A stretch of 64,000 nt of DNA from Echinometra lucunter (GCA_029962745.1 CM057158.1:5264602-5328601); one strand, 5' to 3'. Shown: positions 33,261-46,669, counted from the stretch's first letter. A program made the numbers and translations. Notes: generated from the letters alone by a model not told the origin.

Positions 33261-36200
33261 ATGGGCGACCAAGTAGAATCATTAGGTCAAGTAATTGAAG
33301 AGATTTCAAGAATTTCAGAAGTTGTGAAAGACCAAATAGAGTCTGCAGCTCAAGAGACTTGTTTTCAAAATGGTGAAATTGCTCCCCCTACTGATCATGG
33401 TCATGAAGTGTCAGACGTAGCAGGAAATTCTGAAGATTTTCAACTGGGAGAGAATATGATATTGTCTAAAGAAGTTCAAAATGAAAATGATGTAGACATG
33501 CAGTCAGAAGATGGTCAAGCCATCACAGAGAGTAGTGCAAAGGTTATTAACCCATTAGCAGAAGACTCAGAAAGTACAGTCATTGGAAGTAACCAGGAAA
33601 AAGTACAATCTAGTGAACTTTGTGGTGGAAGCATTTCACAGGAGGATTTGGAAAGTGGAGCGCATCCTTCAGATGGGAATGGGACGCATCACTCAGGAGA
33701 TAGTGAAGACAATCAAACTCTCAACCCAGATGAAGACACCTCACAGGATCCTGTTCAGAAGGGAATGTCTTCATCCCATGGAACACATGAATTGATAGAC
33801 AGTCACACTCCCACTCCCAATCCAAATGGAAGTAGTGCACAGGACGATGTTGACAATGAAATATCTTCCATGGAAGTGTCAGAAAATGATGCTGACAATG
33901 CACCCCAAAGCACTTCACAGAAGAATGTCAATGCTGAAACCTCTCCTCCAACTGGAGCACACATTTCGGAGGATGTTGTAGAGAGCCCAACACTTGGTGC
34001 AGACAAAGGAGCACCAAAAGAGGATGTGGAATTAGAACATTCTTCAAATGAAATACATATTTCAGAACTTTCTGTAGATGTTGAAAGTCAGAGTTTCAGC
34101 TCAGACAAAAGAGCTTCAGAGAACATCTTAGATATAGAAAAATCTTCAGATGGTGTACCAGTTACAGTCAGTAAAACTCATAACTCAGACAAAAGCACTT
34201 TACTGGGAGATGGTGAATTAGACAAATCTTCAGATGGAAGTTATGTTTCCCTAGATGCTGCAGACAGTCAGACCCAGGACCCAGGCAAAAGGATTTCACA
34301 GGTGGTTTGCCAGGTTGAAAATTCTACAGACAAAACACGTATTCAAGTTACTGCAGACAGTCAATCAGAAGAGTCTCAGCAGGGTAAAAGTTCAAATAAA
34401 TCTCAGAACAGTGAAGATGGGAATACAAATGATGATGAAGATATCATTGTTGTATCGGAAACTCCTAGAAATGTCAACAAGAAGTCAAACTTGACCACTG
34501 TGTTCAAGTGTGTACGTTGTGGTCAGATAAGTAAATCAAGATCGGAACTCAATGCTCATCTTCTTCAGGTTCATAAACTGATAATTGTGTCAAAACAGAA
34601 GTCTGTAGATTGTATTTTCTGCACCAAATCAATGGACATGTCCGACTTTTATCAGCATCTTAGAACCGAACACAAGGTACTTTTGGTGAAGAGTAAGGGT
34701 CAGACTTCAGATGGAAATAAAGAAAAAGATGAACATAAAGATACCCCTGAAAAGAAACAACTCCAACAGAACACTTCCCCCCAAGACCTGATTGATCTTA
34801 CTGCAGAGGAGGAAGAAGAAAGTGCCAAATCTTCCAACAAACCCAAGAAACGTACCAGTGTCAGTAAGGATGATTGTTCTTATTCTGTGCCATCGACTTC
34901 AAAGGAACCATCAATGCCACTGCGAAGAACACCAAGAAAAGTTACTCAACGTAAATACACAGAAGTTGACACTGAGAGTAGCTCATCAGATAATGATGAA
35001 CCTGCAAATGCATTTGAGGATGATGGTGACGATGATTATGATCCCTATAGGTCAGAATATCAGAGAGGTAACAAATCAAAATCCCAAGTGCACAAAAAAG
35101 CTCATCAAGTAATTACCAAAACTTCATTGCTAACTGGACAAAAGCCAATCAGTCTGCAAGTGAATGCATCAAAAGCACAGAGCTCTACAGCAGGAAATGC
35201 CCTTGTCTCAAAAACGGTTAATTCAACCACTGATGTTGTTAAGACAGTAGCCCTTGCTGCTACTGGACATGCTTCAGGACCAACAGTTGCCACAACTGTC
35301 GGAAGTACTGTTTCTACCCTTGCCTCAACTGACCATGCTTCCTCTACAGGTCAGAAATCAGCTGGCACATTGGAAAAACTTTCACCAAATCAAGTTGTGA
35401 AATTCAATAATTCACTTTACACTGTATACCAGTCAGGCAACAACAAATATTTGATCCCTTTGAATACTACAAATGTCCCTGCTCAAGAAACTTCTGTCAT
35501 CAGACCCACCACACCATTAATTGCCAACCAGGGGATCTCCACACTTGGAATCACTACACCAGGAATGGCTACAGTTCACTTAGCATCCCCACAAACCATT
35601 GGATCTGGCATTAATACTCTTGGAATATCCACCCCACAAATCACCACATCTGTGGCTATCTCCCAGTTGGCTATTCCACCAGTTCCTCATCTGTCTACAG
35701 GAGTTGGAAACCTACCTCTACAACCAATCACTGCCAATGTTTTGCCAGGTTCTCAGGGCAATATTTTGCAAGGAGGAATGGTTCAGCAACCAGTTATACT
35801 CTCTTCGCCTGCTGTGCAACCTCTGCAGACCTTTCTTGTCCCTGTTCCACAGCAACCAGTTTCAAATACAAGTAACGCAAATACATCCGTCTTGCTGAAT
35901 GGTGTCCAGTCAAATGCTCAGAACATTGTAAAAGCAAAAACTGTTAGCGTACCTGTTGCACAGAAGAATGTGGCAAATGATCAGGCACAGAGCACAGCAG
36001 CAATAAGTGCAGAGGCAGGGAAGTCGGCCTTAACCCCAGGACTGAATAAAGTTAATACAGATGTTCATGTTTTATCTACAACACCAAGTGCATCAGTCAT
36101 TACTGTGAGCAGTAAAAACAGTTCCCCTGCTGCTGTGCCACCAAAGAATGCAGCTCTGCCACCCAAAAACACCACTCCAACTGCAGTTCATGTTGCAAAA

Positions 36201-39200
36201 CCTCAGGACATGAAGTCTTTAGACTTGCACAAAACTGGTGGACTCTTTGCTTTGGAAGTATGCCTGGACACAGCTACCTACCTTGGCACTGAACCAATGC
36301 CAGAAACAGTGGTCACTTATATGGTGCAGGAGAAGGAAACTGTTTTTGTTGAACCAACAAAAGATGACAACATCCAAGATGTAGAGACTGAGAGAGTTCT
36401 GTCCGATGCAGAGAAGTGTAAAGTTGTGATAGCAACAGCAATATCAAGAGGTCATTTAACGCCAAATGACTTGACCTCTATCAGTAATGATGTGTACTTT
36501 GAATGCTCGAGATGCAACTTGTGCTTTCCTCATCATATTCAGTTGAACTTGCATATGAAGCAGTGCAGCAAGCTGGCACCATCAAGTGTTCCAAAGATCA
36601 AAATTCACTCACCAGCATCGGTGGTAGATGAGTTCTATAAAGACCCAACAGGAGGGCGAAATTTTCTGTACATGTACTGCCGTTTTTGCAGAGCCAGAAT
36701 TGTACGGAACCCAACTGATCGCTCTCTTCTGATTTCTCACCTTCTGAAACACATAGAACCAAAAGTGGATTTAGCTGTTCTCCCCAAGAAACAGAAAGGT
36801 GTTCATCATGACAATGTGTCTAGTGATTGCTCGACTAAGGCTCTTGAGTGGGTTGATTACATAGTTCCACCATTTACTCTTGACAATCCTCCAACATCTG
36901 CAAAAAATGGTTCCCTTGATATGTACACCTCAACTGAAGACCCAGCATTATTGTCTTTCGCAAAGAAGAAGAAGAAGAAAAAGAAGAAGAAAAAGAAACA
37001 CAGGTACCGAGATAGTGATAGTGATGAAGACTATGAGAATCTGGCTGCATCGAGGATTTCTTCCTTGAGACCCAAAAATGGACGATATATTGGGACACTG
37101 AGGCCTAAAGAAACTACCCCACAACTGACCATTTCCAGTAATGGTGTAGGAAATGCTGGAAATAGCATTGCTTCAGCAGGTACCAAACCTCGTGGAGGGC
37201 GAACCATGATGCAGAGTTTCAAGCACATTTGTTCTCCCAACAAGAGAGGTTCAACCTTAACAGCTAGCATTCCAATGAAGTCAAAATACAGAGACAAAGA
37301 TAGACCTGGTGAGAGCACAAGGCGATGGAATAATGGAAAGACTAGGTCTCAGTTGCAGGGCCATTGGAGAAGGTCGTCTCAACGGTATGTACACCTACAG
37401 GACCGCGATGCATCAACCCCTGATGATTCAACCCCAGAGAGTTCTGTAGACTGTATCCAGTTGAGTTCAGATGAAGATGAAAGTCAAGGCCAAGACATCC
37501 ATCAGAAAACTGATGCAGGTGGTGAAACGGGAACATTTCATGATGCAGTGGAACCATCAATGTCAAGTCCAGTAACCATTACTGAAGATGATATTTCTGA
37601 TTATGTGAAGATCATTGATGAAGCAGAAGAGCTGCAGGTTCCCTCTAAGTCAACACTTTCCACGTCACCAACTGCTAAGAATGGCCCAGGACAGGAAGAT
37701 TCAGACCTTGTAGACTATTATGGAAATGATGTCAACTCCACACTTAGTTGTGAGCCCCTTATAATGGAGCCAGAGCAAGTGATCTGCTACTTCAAAAAAT
37801 GTTCTGGAAATCTGATGGAATGCCAGTTCCGTTCCTGTGGAACCAAAGTGTTGAAGAACATCAGAGCCATGCTTGGTCATATCAGAGTCCATTTTCAAAT
37901 CCTGGTACCTATGCAGTTGCTAGCAAAATGTGGCACACAGTTTCCAAAGCAGTCCATCCCAAGACCCCTCTGCTTGACCTTCACACAAGTTCAGGCACAC
38001 TTTACTATTGCTGATATGCAGGAGGCCAACCTTCATCATGGAGAAGTGCAACAGATATACACCTGCAACTGGAAGAATTGTGTAAGGTCAAAGTGCTACA
38101 AGAAAAGCATCTGTTCACATCTTTTGAAGCACATCTTCTTCACGCTAATATCCAAAGAAGACTACCAAGCAATGGCGCAGACGATGTCGACATACTCTCC
38201 AACATCTGAAGAAACGGCTGTCAAGAAGCTTAAGATTGTGGCAGTGAACAAAGCTGGTGAGAAAGTTTCTATGATGGTGACAATTCCCTTGTCTCAGACC
38301 AGGACACCAGAACTTCTCAAGGCAGCAATAAGGAAATCCTTGGCCAGTGATAAATCAATCAAGTTGCCCTCTCAAGTCCTGGAAAGCATCGCAGCAAAGT
38401 TTTCCACTGACAATGCCACTGCTTCACCACCAGCTCCAGCTAAAAATTCTGCAAAGGCATCAACAGAGGAGCTACAACCAGATGTTCTGACTCCAGCAGA
38501 AATAAACAGGTTACGGAAGAAGTTTCCAAACCTACTTGAAAAGTGGAAGATGGTGGATGTTGACGAAGTAGGAGAGAATAAAGCTGCTGCTGATGGCTTC
38601 AAAGGAAAAGGAAACTCTGATTGGACACCAATGATCAGTAAGGTTAGATCTTTGACATGCAAAGAATCTTCAATGAAATCAAGGAATTTACTGTGGAGGA
38701 GGTCAAAGATTCGTGCCCATAGGTGGAGATCAGTGGTTCAAAAGAGAGTACCTGCCTGGACTCTTCCCTCCAGGTTTCAGAAAGGAGAGTTGAAGATTGT
38801 TGAAAGGAGAAACTCACAATGCCAACCTGTATCTAGTATGAAGAGGAAAGGAGAATGTACAGAAAGTGTAAATGAACCTCGACCAAACAAGAAAGAAAGA
38901 GTAGAAAGTGGGAAGGTGGAAAATGAAAAGGTTTGTGAGGTCGATGATGGAGATGCCCAATCTCTACCAGAGAAAACTGCATTGGACCCAGTAATTACCA
39001 CAAACTCTGCTATGGATGGAAAGGAGGATGTGCATGAAACATATCCCCAAAATAAGGGAGATGGATCCAACTCCCGAAAAATGTTGGTAAATGTTGCTGA
39101 AGATGAGACATATGAAAAAGATTCATCTGCAGAGGGTACCCAGTCAGAACTAAATCCAAGCAAAGAATCTTCCCAGAATGTAGATCAGGCAGAATATCCT

Positions 39201-39841
39201 TCCGAGGACAAAGAGGAGGAGGACAAATTGAAAAAAACATTGGAAGCAGGGCCTCTCAAGACCAAAGTGGTGTCAGCTTTATCATCAAGGCAAATATCAA
39301 AATCTTTCAGGTTCAAGAAATTACACAAGGAGAAGATTTTGAAGGTTGCTGGAAGAGGATATGGTTATGGTGTCTTCCACTGTAGAATGTCTCAGTGTTG
39401 TTTCTTCAAAGAAGTGATGACAGCGGACAAGAAGATCAACATACTGAGAGCCCTTGCCATACACTTGCAGAATGTACACTTAAAAAATCATCCTCACAGG
39501 ACAGTCATCATACAGGCTTCCAGTAAGGAAGATCCCACCCATTCCAAGAAACAGATCATGCAACACTTGAAAGGCCTATCAACCTATGAGGACTTTAAGA
39601 AATTCAAGCTCAAGAATATGTTCCAGAGGCAATGTAAACATAGAACAAGACTTCTCCAAGTAGATGGGCAAAAAGTTAGAGTGAAGATGAAGCACTTTCA
39701 CAGTTGCTTGTCCAGGAAATGTTTCTTTGGTTGTTTCAATGCTACACGACATGTTCTCATCACACATCTGCAGTCACATCTTCGGCACCTTCAGCTGAGT
39801 GGACAGAAGAATGATGGATCCCAGCTAGTGGAAGAACCAAG
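33261..39841 (+). CDS. Finger gene, coding exon 1 (giant exon)
   Basis: A 6.6-kb exon encoding residues 1-2193 and two bases of 2194. The frame stays open four bases past the donor (ccaag|gtgaga) and stops at 39845; reading through would lose the last two fingers. It holds the acidic N-terminal repeats, a PxSLxRTPRKV basic patch near 555, fingers 1-8 and the polylysine run. Confidence 0.9.
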
Positions 39842-42800
39842 GTGAGAAAGAATTCCATCCATTTTCCAACCAAAAATTAATCAGAGGCTGACCTTGGATC
39901 ATACATAAGGCATTCATTTTTTGGCATTGAAGACTTTACAGAAACATTGTTATTCAGTATCTCAATGATATAAGAATGGAGTGTGATCCTTTTAACCCTC
40001 ATATGATGACTTAATGCAATTTATTGAAAAAGGGCTGTACAATTTTTCATAGATTTTGAAGGAGTTACAAAAGTAAGAGAAAAGAAGAATTATATCATGA
40101 TAGGGATAGCTGATTGATTTTAAGCTGAAAGTGTTACATTTTTCTTCTTAAAGGAAATCTTGTTGCCAATACTTTGAATTGCTTTTCACAATTGGTTGTG
40201 CGACTGTTTGCGGCCGTTTGTGATTGTGTGCAACATATCTATCATGTTACCAAATGGTCACAAACGATCGTACGACCAATCGTGAAAGCCCCTTTGAGCC
40301 TCATTTATATTTGGCCATTCAAACTTCTTTCGGATTTCATGCTTGTACTTTTAAACATGTTCAATCACATATATCCTTAGCTTTGTGTATTATAGGCTAA
40401 TTGTATGAATGCTACATATATTTTCCTTACAGAGAGTCACTAGATGACACCATGTCTAAAGAGAATCCGTCAAGTTTGCATCAGATCCAAGTTGAAGAGC
40501 AGGAGTGTCAACTTCCTGCGCTTCCCTGCCAGGGTGAGATAATTCCACTCCTTTAGAGGAGATTCTAGAACTTTAACACCCTATATATAGTACTTGCATT
40601 CCTTACAGGTGCTTACATTACTATAGTGCACTTGGTTAATATTCATAAAATCATACCAACTTTAGTTAGGATTTGTACCCTGTATGAGTGTGTAGACTTG
40701 GTCCATTAATTTATTAAGTGCCAACTAGATTAGCCTTATTTTGTCATTAGTCATCGTGATCAGGTTATATACACTGTATGTTAATTCTTTTTTTTTCTTC
40801 AGTTATTTTTGAAATATTTATACTAGATCACTTAACATATGTGACTGTAAGGTTACTTGGCAATGGCAAAAAGTTGATTGAAAACAGGCAGCCATTATTG
40901 TTCATCCAGTTGCATTTAGCTATCACCAAGTGTTTTTATTATGCCTCCGCCCACCGTAGGTGGTTGCCGGAGGCATTATGTTTTCGGGTCGTCCGTCCAT
41001 CCGTCTGTCCGTCCTTCCGTCCGTCCGTCCGTCCCGTTTTCGTTCTCGCGATAACTTAAGAACCGTTTGACAGATCAACTTCAAACTTGGCTCGTGTATG
41101 CATATGGGAGGGACAATGATCTGATTAGATTTTGGAGTCTCAAGGTCAAAGGTCAAGGTCATAGAGGTAATAAAACGCATAAAAATGGCTCGTACTCGCG
41201 ATAACTTAAGAACCATTTGACAGATCAACCTCAAACTTGGCACAGGTATGCATATGGGAGGGACAATGATCTGATTAGATTTTGGGGTCTCAAGGTCAAA
41301 GGTCAAGGTCATAGAGGTAATAAAACACATAAAAATGGCTCGTTCTCGCGATAACTTAAGAACCATTTGACAGATCAACCTCAAACTTGGCACAGGTATG
41401 CATATGGGAGGGACAATGATCTGAATAGATTTTGGGGTCACAAGGTCAAAGGTCAAGGTCATAGAGGTAATAAAACACATAAAAATGGCTCGTTCTTGTA
41501 ACAACTTAAGAACCATTTGGCAGATCAACCTCAAACTTGGCACAGGTATGCATATGGGAGGGACAATGATCTGATTAGATTTTGGGGTCTCAAGGTCGAA
41601 TGTCAAAGGTCATAGAGGTCATTATGTACATAGAAATGGTTCGTTCTTGTGATAACTCAGTAACCATTGGACGGTTCAACAAACTTGGCTCATGTATGCA
41701 TATGGAAAGGGCATTGCTCTCATTAGATTTGGGGGTCACAATTCAGAGCTCAAGGTCAAAGATGTCATTGTATAAATGAAAATAAATCAACATGAAGTGC
41801 CATTTATTTCTGATTTGGTAATGGCGGAGGCATAAATTTCGACCACGCGTGGTCGAAGATTCATCTAGTTTTGTTTGTTTTTCCTTTCTCATCGTAAGAA
41901 ATTATGTTCATTTTATCTCTTGTGAAATGTCTGCAGACTCTCAAGTACAGAGTAATGATGTGCAGAACTGGGATGACTCCACTAGAGGATCAACTGACCA
42001 ATGCCCTACCAGGGATAGCATGTCTCCAATGGACCAAGCAGTGGGTGCTGATGAGGTCTTGGGTCCTACTAATGCTTCGGAAGAACAGATGGATACCAGG
42101 GATTGCGCTAGGCAGGATGTTGATGAGCAGGATGGTGCACCCATGGATGATGTCGAAATGATGGACATTGGTGACTCAGTCAGTGGCAGCAATGGTGGTG
42201 CTAATGCAGGTACAGGAACACAAGGTACTGAAAAAGATACTCGTCCAGAAAGCCTTCCAAAATCCACCTGGAGCAGTGGTGATGCAATTGGATCAGGAGA
42301 TGTCATGGAAAATGATAGGGAAAATTATGATGACTGTTTTCAAGATCTGACACCATTAGTGAAGGATTGTGGAGATGTGGCACAGTCTGTTTTGGAACAA
42401 GGTACTTCTGGTGCCAAGGGAGTGACTGCATCACTTGATTGCAGTCCCCAGTCTCCCAGCCATTCCACCCCTGCATCCAATGACATGGACAAACTACTTG
42501 ATGAGCCAGGAGACTTCATTCAGATGTTCTATGATGAGCTGCAGTCCTATTTCTCAAGCTACACAATGCAAATGAAAGTAAGAAAGGGATTTGGCCTCAA
42601 GATGTTCTCTTGTCCAAAATGCCAGAAGAAGGATCTGCGTGGAGAGAACTTGCCAGCTCACTTGGAGACCCATATTGGCAAGAAGGTCTTCATAACTCCT
42701 TTGGATAACATAGTCATCCATGATCAGAATGAACGGACTCCAGATGAGACTGACAGCAGTATGACCAACTTGCAAGAGATGTCCAAGAACCAGGAGGAAA

Positions 42801-43093
42801 CAAACCCCTCTGAGACACCTCAAAGCAAATCAGAGGATAAAGCAAATCTGAGTGAACCTGATGACAGAGTGAACAGTAAAATTACTGAAGAGGAGAATAA
42901 CGTCTACCTCACTGAGGAAGAAATCCTCAACAGCTACTTTAGCAAGGACTTGAGCGTTAATCCGGACACACAATTTCTGTTCGGTAGGGAGTATCTGAAG
43001 TGCCACCAATGTTCTTATCGGACCTTGACTATCCTCGATACACCTAAACACATTGGAATGCACATCAAGAAAACTGTTATTCTCAAGAAGTAG
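33261..43093 (+). CDS. Very large protein with about ten divergent zinc-finger-like units
   Basis: Three coding exons, 33261-39841, 40433-40533 and 41937-43093, with GT-AG junctions and matching phases, give 7,839 nt and 2,612 aa. The ATG has A at -3 and G at +4. Order: acidic Ser/Asp/Glu-rich repeats (about 30-400); fingers 1-2 (Cys at 417, 451); Ser/Thr/Gln/Val-rich low-complexity stretch (640-1000); fingers 3-4 (1082, 1140); a dozen lysines (1235-1246); fingers 5-6 (1521, 1602); basic region; fingers 7-8 (2041, 2149); exon 3 acidic region; fingers 9-10 (2453, 2583) at the C terminus. Units follow CxxC or CxxxxC...HxxxH and most are followed by a short hydrophobic strand. A nuclear DNA- or protein-binding role is inferred from this; I do not recognise the family. 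Confidence 0.88.
40181..40289. mobile_element. 109-bp palindromic element in intron 1 of the finger gene
   Basis: The left arm gcttttcacaattggttgtg (40181) and the right arm (caatcgtgaaagc, ending 40289) are inverted repeats of about 31 bp with several mismatches. It is likely a small MITE. Confidence 0.55.
40433..40533 (+). CDS. Finger gene, coding exon 2
   Basis: A 101-bp exon (acceptor ccttacag, donor ccagg|gtgaga) that joins phase 2 on the left to phase 1 on the right and adds 33 full codons, from ESLDDTMSKENP to LPALPCQ. There is no finger. It is too short and split to show as a free frame, but both junction phases fit only this reading. Confidence 0.8.
40938..41870. mobile_element. TIR element carrying a 150-bp minisatellite
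   Basis: The ends atgcctccgcc (from 40941) and ggcggaggcat (41823-41833) are inverted repeats; short palindromes (ccaccgtaggtgg; cgaccacgcgtggtcg) lie beside them. After a GTCC-rich run (40988-41035) come five copies of a unit with period exactly 150 bp, starting at 41041, 41191, 41341, 41491 and 41642. The units are nearly identical except the last. The minus frame of 227 codons across it is a by-product. It ends about 65 bp before exon 3 of the finger gene. Confidence 0.8.
41937..43093 (+). CDS. Finger gene, terminal coding exon
   Basis: Starts at ctgcag|ac and ends at TAG 43091-43093; the frame also stays open upstream to 41849, but the phase-1 join from exon 2 sets the start. It encodes 385 residues: an acidic Asp/Glu/Ser region, then finger 9 (FSCPKCQKKDL...HLETH) and finger 10 (LKCHQCSYRTL...HIGMH), which ends only six residues before the stop. 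The acidic composition matches the N terminus of exon 1 and supports one gene. Confidence 0.88.
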
Positions 43094-43510
43094 AAATAAA
43101 ACACTGCTTTTGTGTTGTAAATGCATGTTCTCATATTGATGTATTTATGGACAGAGGAGGATGTCAAAACTGGTTGGCGGCTTTCTTTAACGATAACATT
43201 TTCAGGCTATTTTGCATGGCAATCAAATGAAATGTGGAGATGGGACTAGTGGTGCAGTCATGTGTCCATATAAAGCCCAGCTGTGGCTATCCTGTGGCAG
43301 CTACAGCATATATGGCTCCATTGCAACAGCTCTTTTTGCAAATGAGAAAACGGTTCAAAATTGTACCATGTATGATGGTGTCTACTGCTGTACAGCATCC
43401 ATGGTACCATGCAGTTTTAGATCGTTTTCACATTGTACTCATGACATCATGTGGTGCTGTGAGGGATAGTATGGTCTTGCTTCACAGATACAGCCAACTT
43501 CTACTACTCA

Positions 43511-43813
43511 GTCATGGGCTTTCATTGGGAGTGGATCATAATTTGCTGCAAAGCACTGGAAATAGTAATAGAGCTACATCTCTGGAGCACAGCAAACAAG
43601 CTTTCCCACCATAGACATTCTTTGGCCTGCTTTGGGCATTGCCGGGCCAGGGAAAGTGAGATAATGACTTTACCATATGGGGCAATGGGTGGAATATGCA
43701 GAGCATTACATAAGGTATGTTGGTCATAAACTCATTTCCACTCTGGGTGATGGACAACACCTTTTACTGGGTAAGTACCGGAATGGTGTCAAATTCCCCA
43801 TGAAAGCCCATGA
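43511..43813. mobile_element. 303-bp MITE, copy 1
   Basis: The ends gtcatgggctttcat and atgaaagcccatgac are perfect 15-bp inverted repeats. The interior matches 59869-60140 in reverse orientation, including gggccagggaaagtgagata and gcattacataaggt. Confidence 0.8.
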
Positions 43814-45383
43814 CTGTGTTTCTTTAAATTGTCTCAGTGTGGTGCTTTTGCCTTGGTTAGGTGTGATTCTGACTGCAGCATCAGTTCTTCCCATTACCTT
43901 TAACTTTTTTTTCAGGCTTTATTGCTAAAATATCTAAATTCAGTTTGGATTGGGATGAAACAATAAGACATGAGATAGTTTGAAAAGAATGAAGAATAAA
44001 GAGATATGAAATTGTGAATGTTTGAACTTTTGGATTGTCAATAAGAAAAGAAGACAAGATCAGTAAGATTTAAAATGTGGTTGAAAATGATACTGAAGGT
44101 ATGTACCTAACAACCTATCAATCAGTGTGTGAAATAGATGTTTGTTGTTGCCTTTAATTTGGTAAACAGACCAGAAAAGTTTTGTACATACTTAATCAAG
44201 AGAAAAGATGGTGTTCAGTAATATTTTTTTTCTGCATTAACTGTTTGTTTGGTACACATAGTTTGTTGTATTTTTTCCTGAGACTGCTATTGGTATTAAG
44301 ATTATCTGGAATGTACTGATATATCAGTCATCTATACAAGTATTTTGGTGATAGAATTTCAGTGATGTTAAAAGATACCCAGGTCCTTTGCCAGTAAAAG
44401 AGGAAAGTTACCTCCTCGACTGGAGAGATCACGGCAGGGTTACGAAATTATATTACAAAGACAGAAAGAAGTATTAACAAGAACAAAAAATTGTAACAAA
44501 ACATTAATTAATTACAATAATAACAAATGGGTCTATGATGTTATGTCAGTATCAACCATTTTAATTAAGCAGTAAAATTTCTCTCATTGCACTTTAGTTG
44601 AAAAATCAGATATTACATAACATAATCACAAAAGCTTAAAGTTACATTGCACCACATACAACTACTGATGAGCGTGGCTAAAATCCAGTATTTTGACTGA
44701 ATTTGCTTGTGGCCCTTATATTGTATATTCATGAGAATAAAATGGAAAGTCCATTTTATTTCTGTTCACATATCTGAAAATTTGAAAAGAAGCATTCTTT
44801 GCAATTTCAGGACTCTGAAGATATTGGGATGTTGCACTGCAGTAAGTGATCTGTAGTGATAAATCATTTTCCATTGCATAACTTATTTTGTTATGAATGG
44901 AAAATCATCAAAAATTGAAATTTGCCATAAAATGATCGATCTTGTCAGTAGTGCAGTGGGTTGTAAGGCTGCTTCAAAGAATCAGAAGTAGCAGTTAACT
45001 TCATACTAATACTGTACATGTGAAATATACTCTGTTATCTGCCACAACAGATTACTAGTACATTGATTGGTTTGCTAGTTCTCTTTGAACATGTTGAAGG
45101 CAAGGAGAGCATGCTGCATATTAAGCAAGGTGTTTCAGATGTATTCTGTATGTTGATGTTTTTCATATCCTTTTTGACATTGAATTCTGTTGTATGAGGT
45201 GTCTTCATTGATGCTTCAAGTTGAATTTTTTTCTCAGAAAGTTGTTTTAGAATTTGGCCAAGTCCATTAGTTTGTGTTTTTTTTTTTTTCTTGGTGTGGT
45301 TTTTTTTTGTGAAAGAGAAAAATTGAAGGTGAGTTTTCTGTAAAGAAGATGCACGTGAAAGTTATCATTCATATTGGTCAAAT

Positions 45384-45633
45384 TGGCCAGAATTCAAAAA
45401 GGAGGTTTAAACCGTGGGTATGGTTTTTAGCCTCCACAAGCGTACTGAAATACATGCAAGTGTAAATAACTGCAAATAAGCGCATATTGCCCCTGTGTGC
45501 ACTGACAGAAAAGTGAGAAAACACATACATGTAATTTGACCTGATTCTGCATGCAGGTACACATGGAAAAAAAAAGAGAAGAAAGAGGGGGTTTAAACAA
45601 TCCCATAGTTTAAACTAGATTGCGAATTTGTGC
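45384..45633. mobile_element. Diverged relative of the 258-bp MITE
   Basis: It starts ttggccagaattcaaaaagg and ends tttaaactagattgcgaatt, recalling the ends of the element at 3554-3811. The match is limited to the outer 30 bp. Confidence 0.4.
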
Positions 45634-46669
45634 CATTGTGTCTTTAGCAGTGGTTATGTTACATGTTTTAATGTATGAACATTCATGTGTATTCATAGCA
45701 TTGTCCATTTCTTCTCTGTTGTTTCTGTAAAACTTATACAACAGTGTTTGGGTGACTTTCCTCTCTTCCATTTTTATGCCTGTTTAATCTGACTTTGTGG
45801 CTGGTCTTTTTTCTTCTTCTTCCTTTTTTTCTCTCACTTGAATGGGACTAGTTGTATTTGGATAATGAATGTTACCATGTACAGAATATGTTGTCTAGTT
45901 TTTAAAAGGCAAGAATAAAAATTGATATTTGCTACATTGCATAGGTATGCATTTGTTCAAGTTACTTAATGTTATGTGTATGTCAAGAAGCCTGGAAAAG
46001 TATTTTGTTTATATTTCTCACTATTTTGCCAACCAATATAGAAAAGTTTATTGTAAGTGGACGTAAATATCTTCTTTTTTATCATTTGTTCTTATCATTT
46101 TTAGTTGTTTATACTTTGGAACTTTTATGGGGATGATGATATACCAGTAATTAAGTTCTGCCCAATATTCAGAACCTACGGAAATATATTAAATCTATTT
46201 GTTGTATGTGTAGGACTTACTGATGACATAATCTAGTGATTCAAGTGATCAAAAATATATTTGTTAGAACAGAACCATTCAAGAAGTAATGTCATGCAAA
46301 CAGGTACACTTTTACACAGAAACAAAAGATGTGATTATAATATCTTGATATATCTTAATCATACTTGAGTAAAGAATAAGTTTTAGTATAGTTTATATTC
46401 GTCAGTTTGTTTTGCATTACACTTAAAGGGTTTCTTAACTTTAGGCATATATGTACATTGTAAAGTAATCAGAATGTGGAGTTGTACGCATGTATTTCTT
46501 ATAAACTTTGTGACATTCCAGATTGAATTTAAGGGGCTCTCTTCTGTCTTGAATATATTTTGATAAACAGATGCATCATTTACCTTGTGTTTATTTGTTA
46601 TATAAATATTCCATTGCACCCTGCTACATCATTCAGCATATCCCCTTTAAAAAAAAAGTACCACTCTAC

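Larger units (their letters stand above)
43094..46640. other. 3' flank of the finger gene
   Basis: Candidate AATAAA signals lie at 43095-43100 (two bases after the stop), 43995-44000, 44736-44741 and 45914-45919; which is used cannot be told. Two MITE-like elements (43511-43813, 45384-45633) interrupt the region. No coding exon is seen. Confidence 0.5.

Noticed and set aside
33583..39767. Many shorter frames on both strands inside the finger gene
   Set aside because: All are shadows of the 2,194-codon frame, which has protein-like composition and recognisable fingers throughout.
40923..41606. 227-codon minus-strand frame with repeated LTFDLETPKSNQIIVPP units
   Set aside because: It is the translation of the 150-bp minisatellite; 150 is a multiple of three, so the frame stays open by chance.
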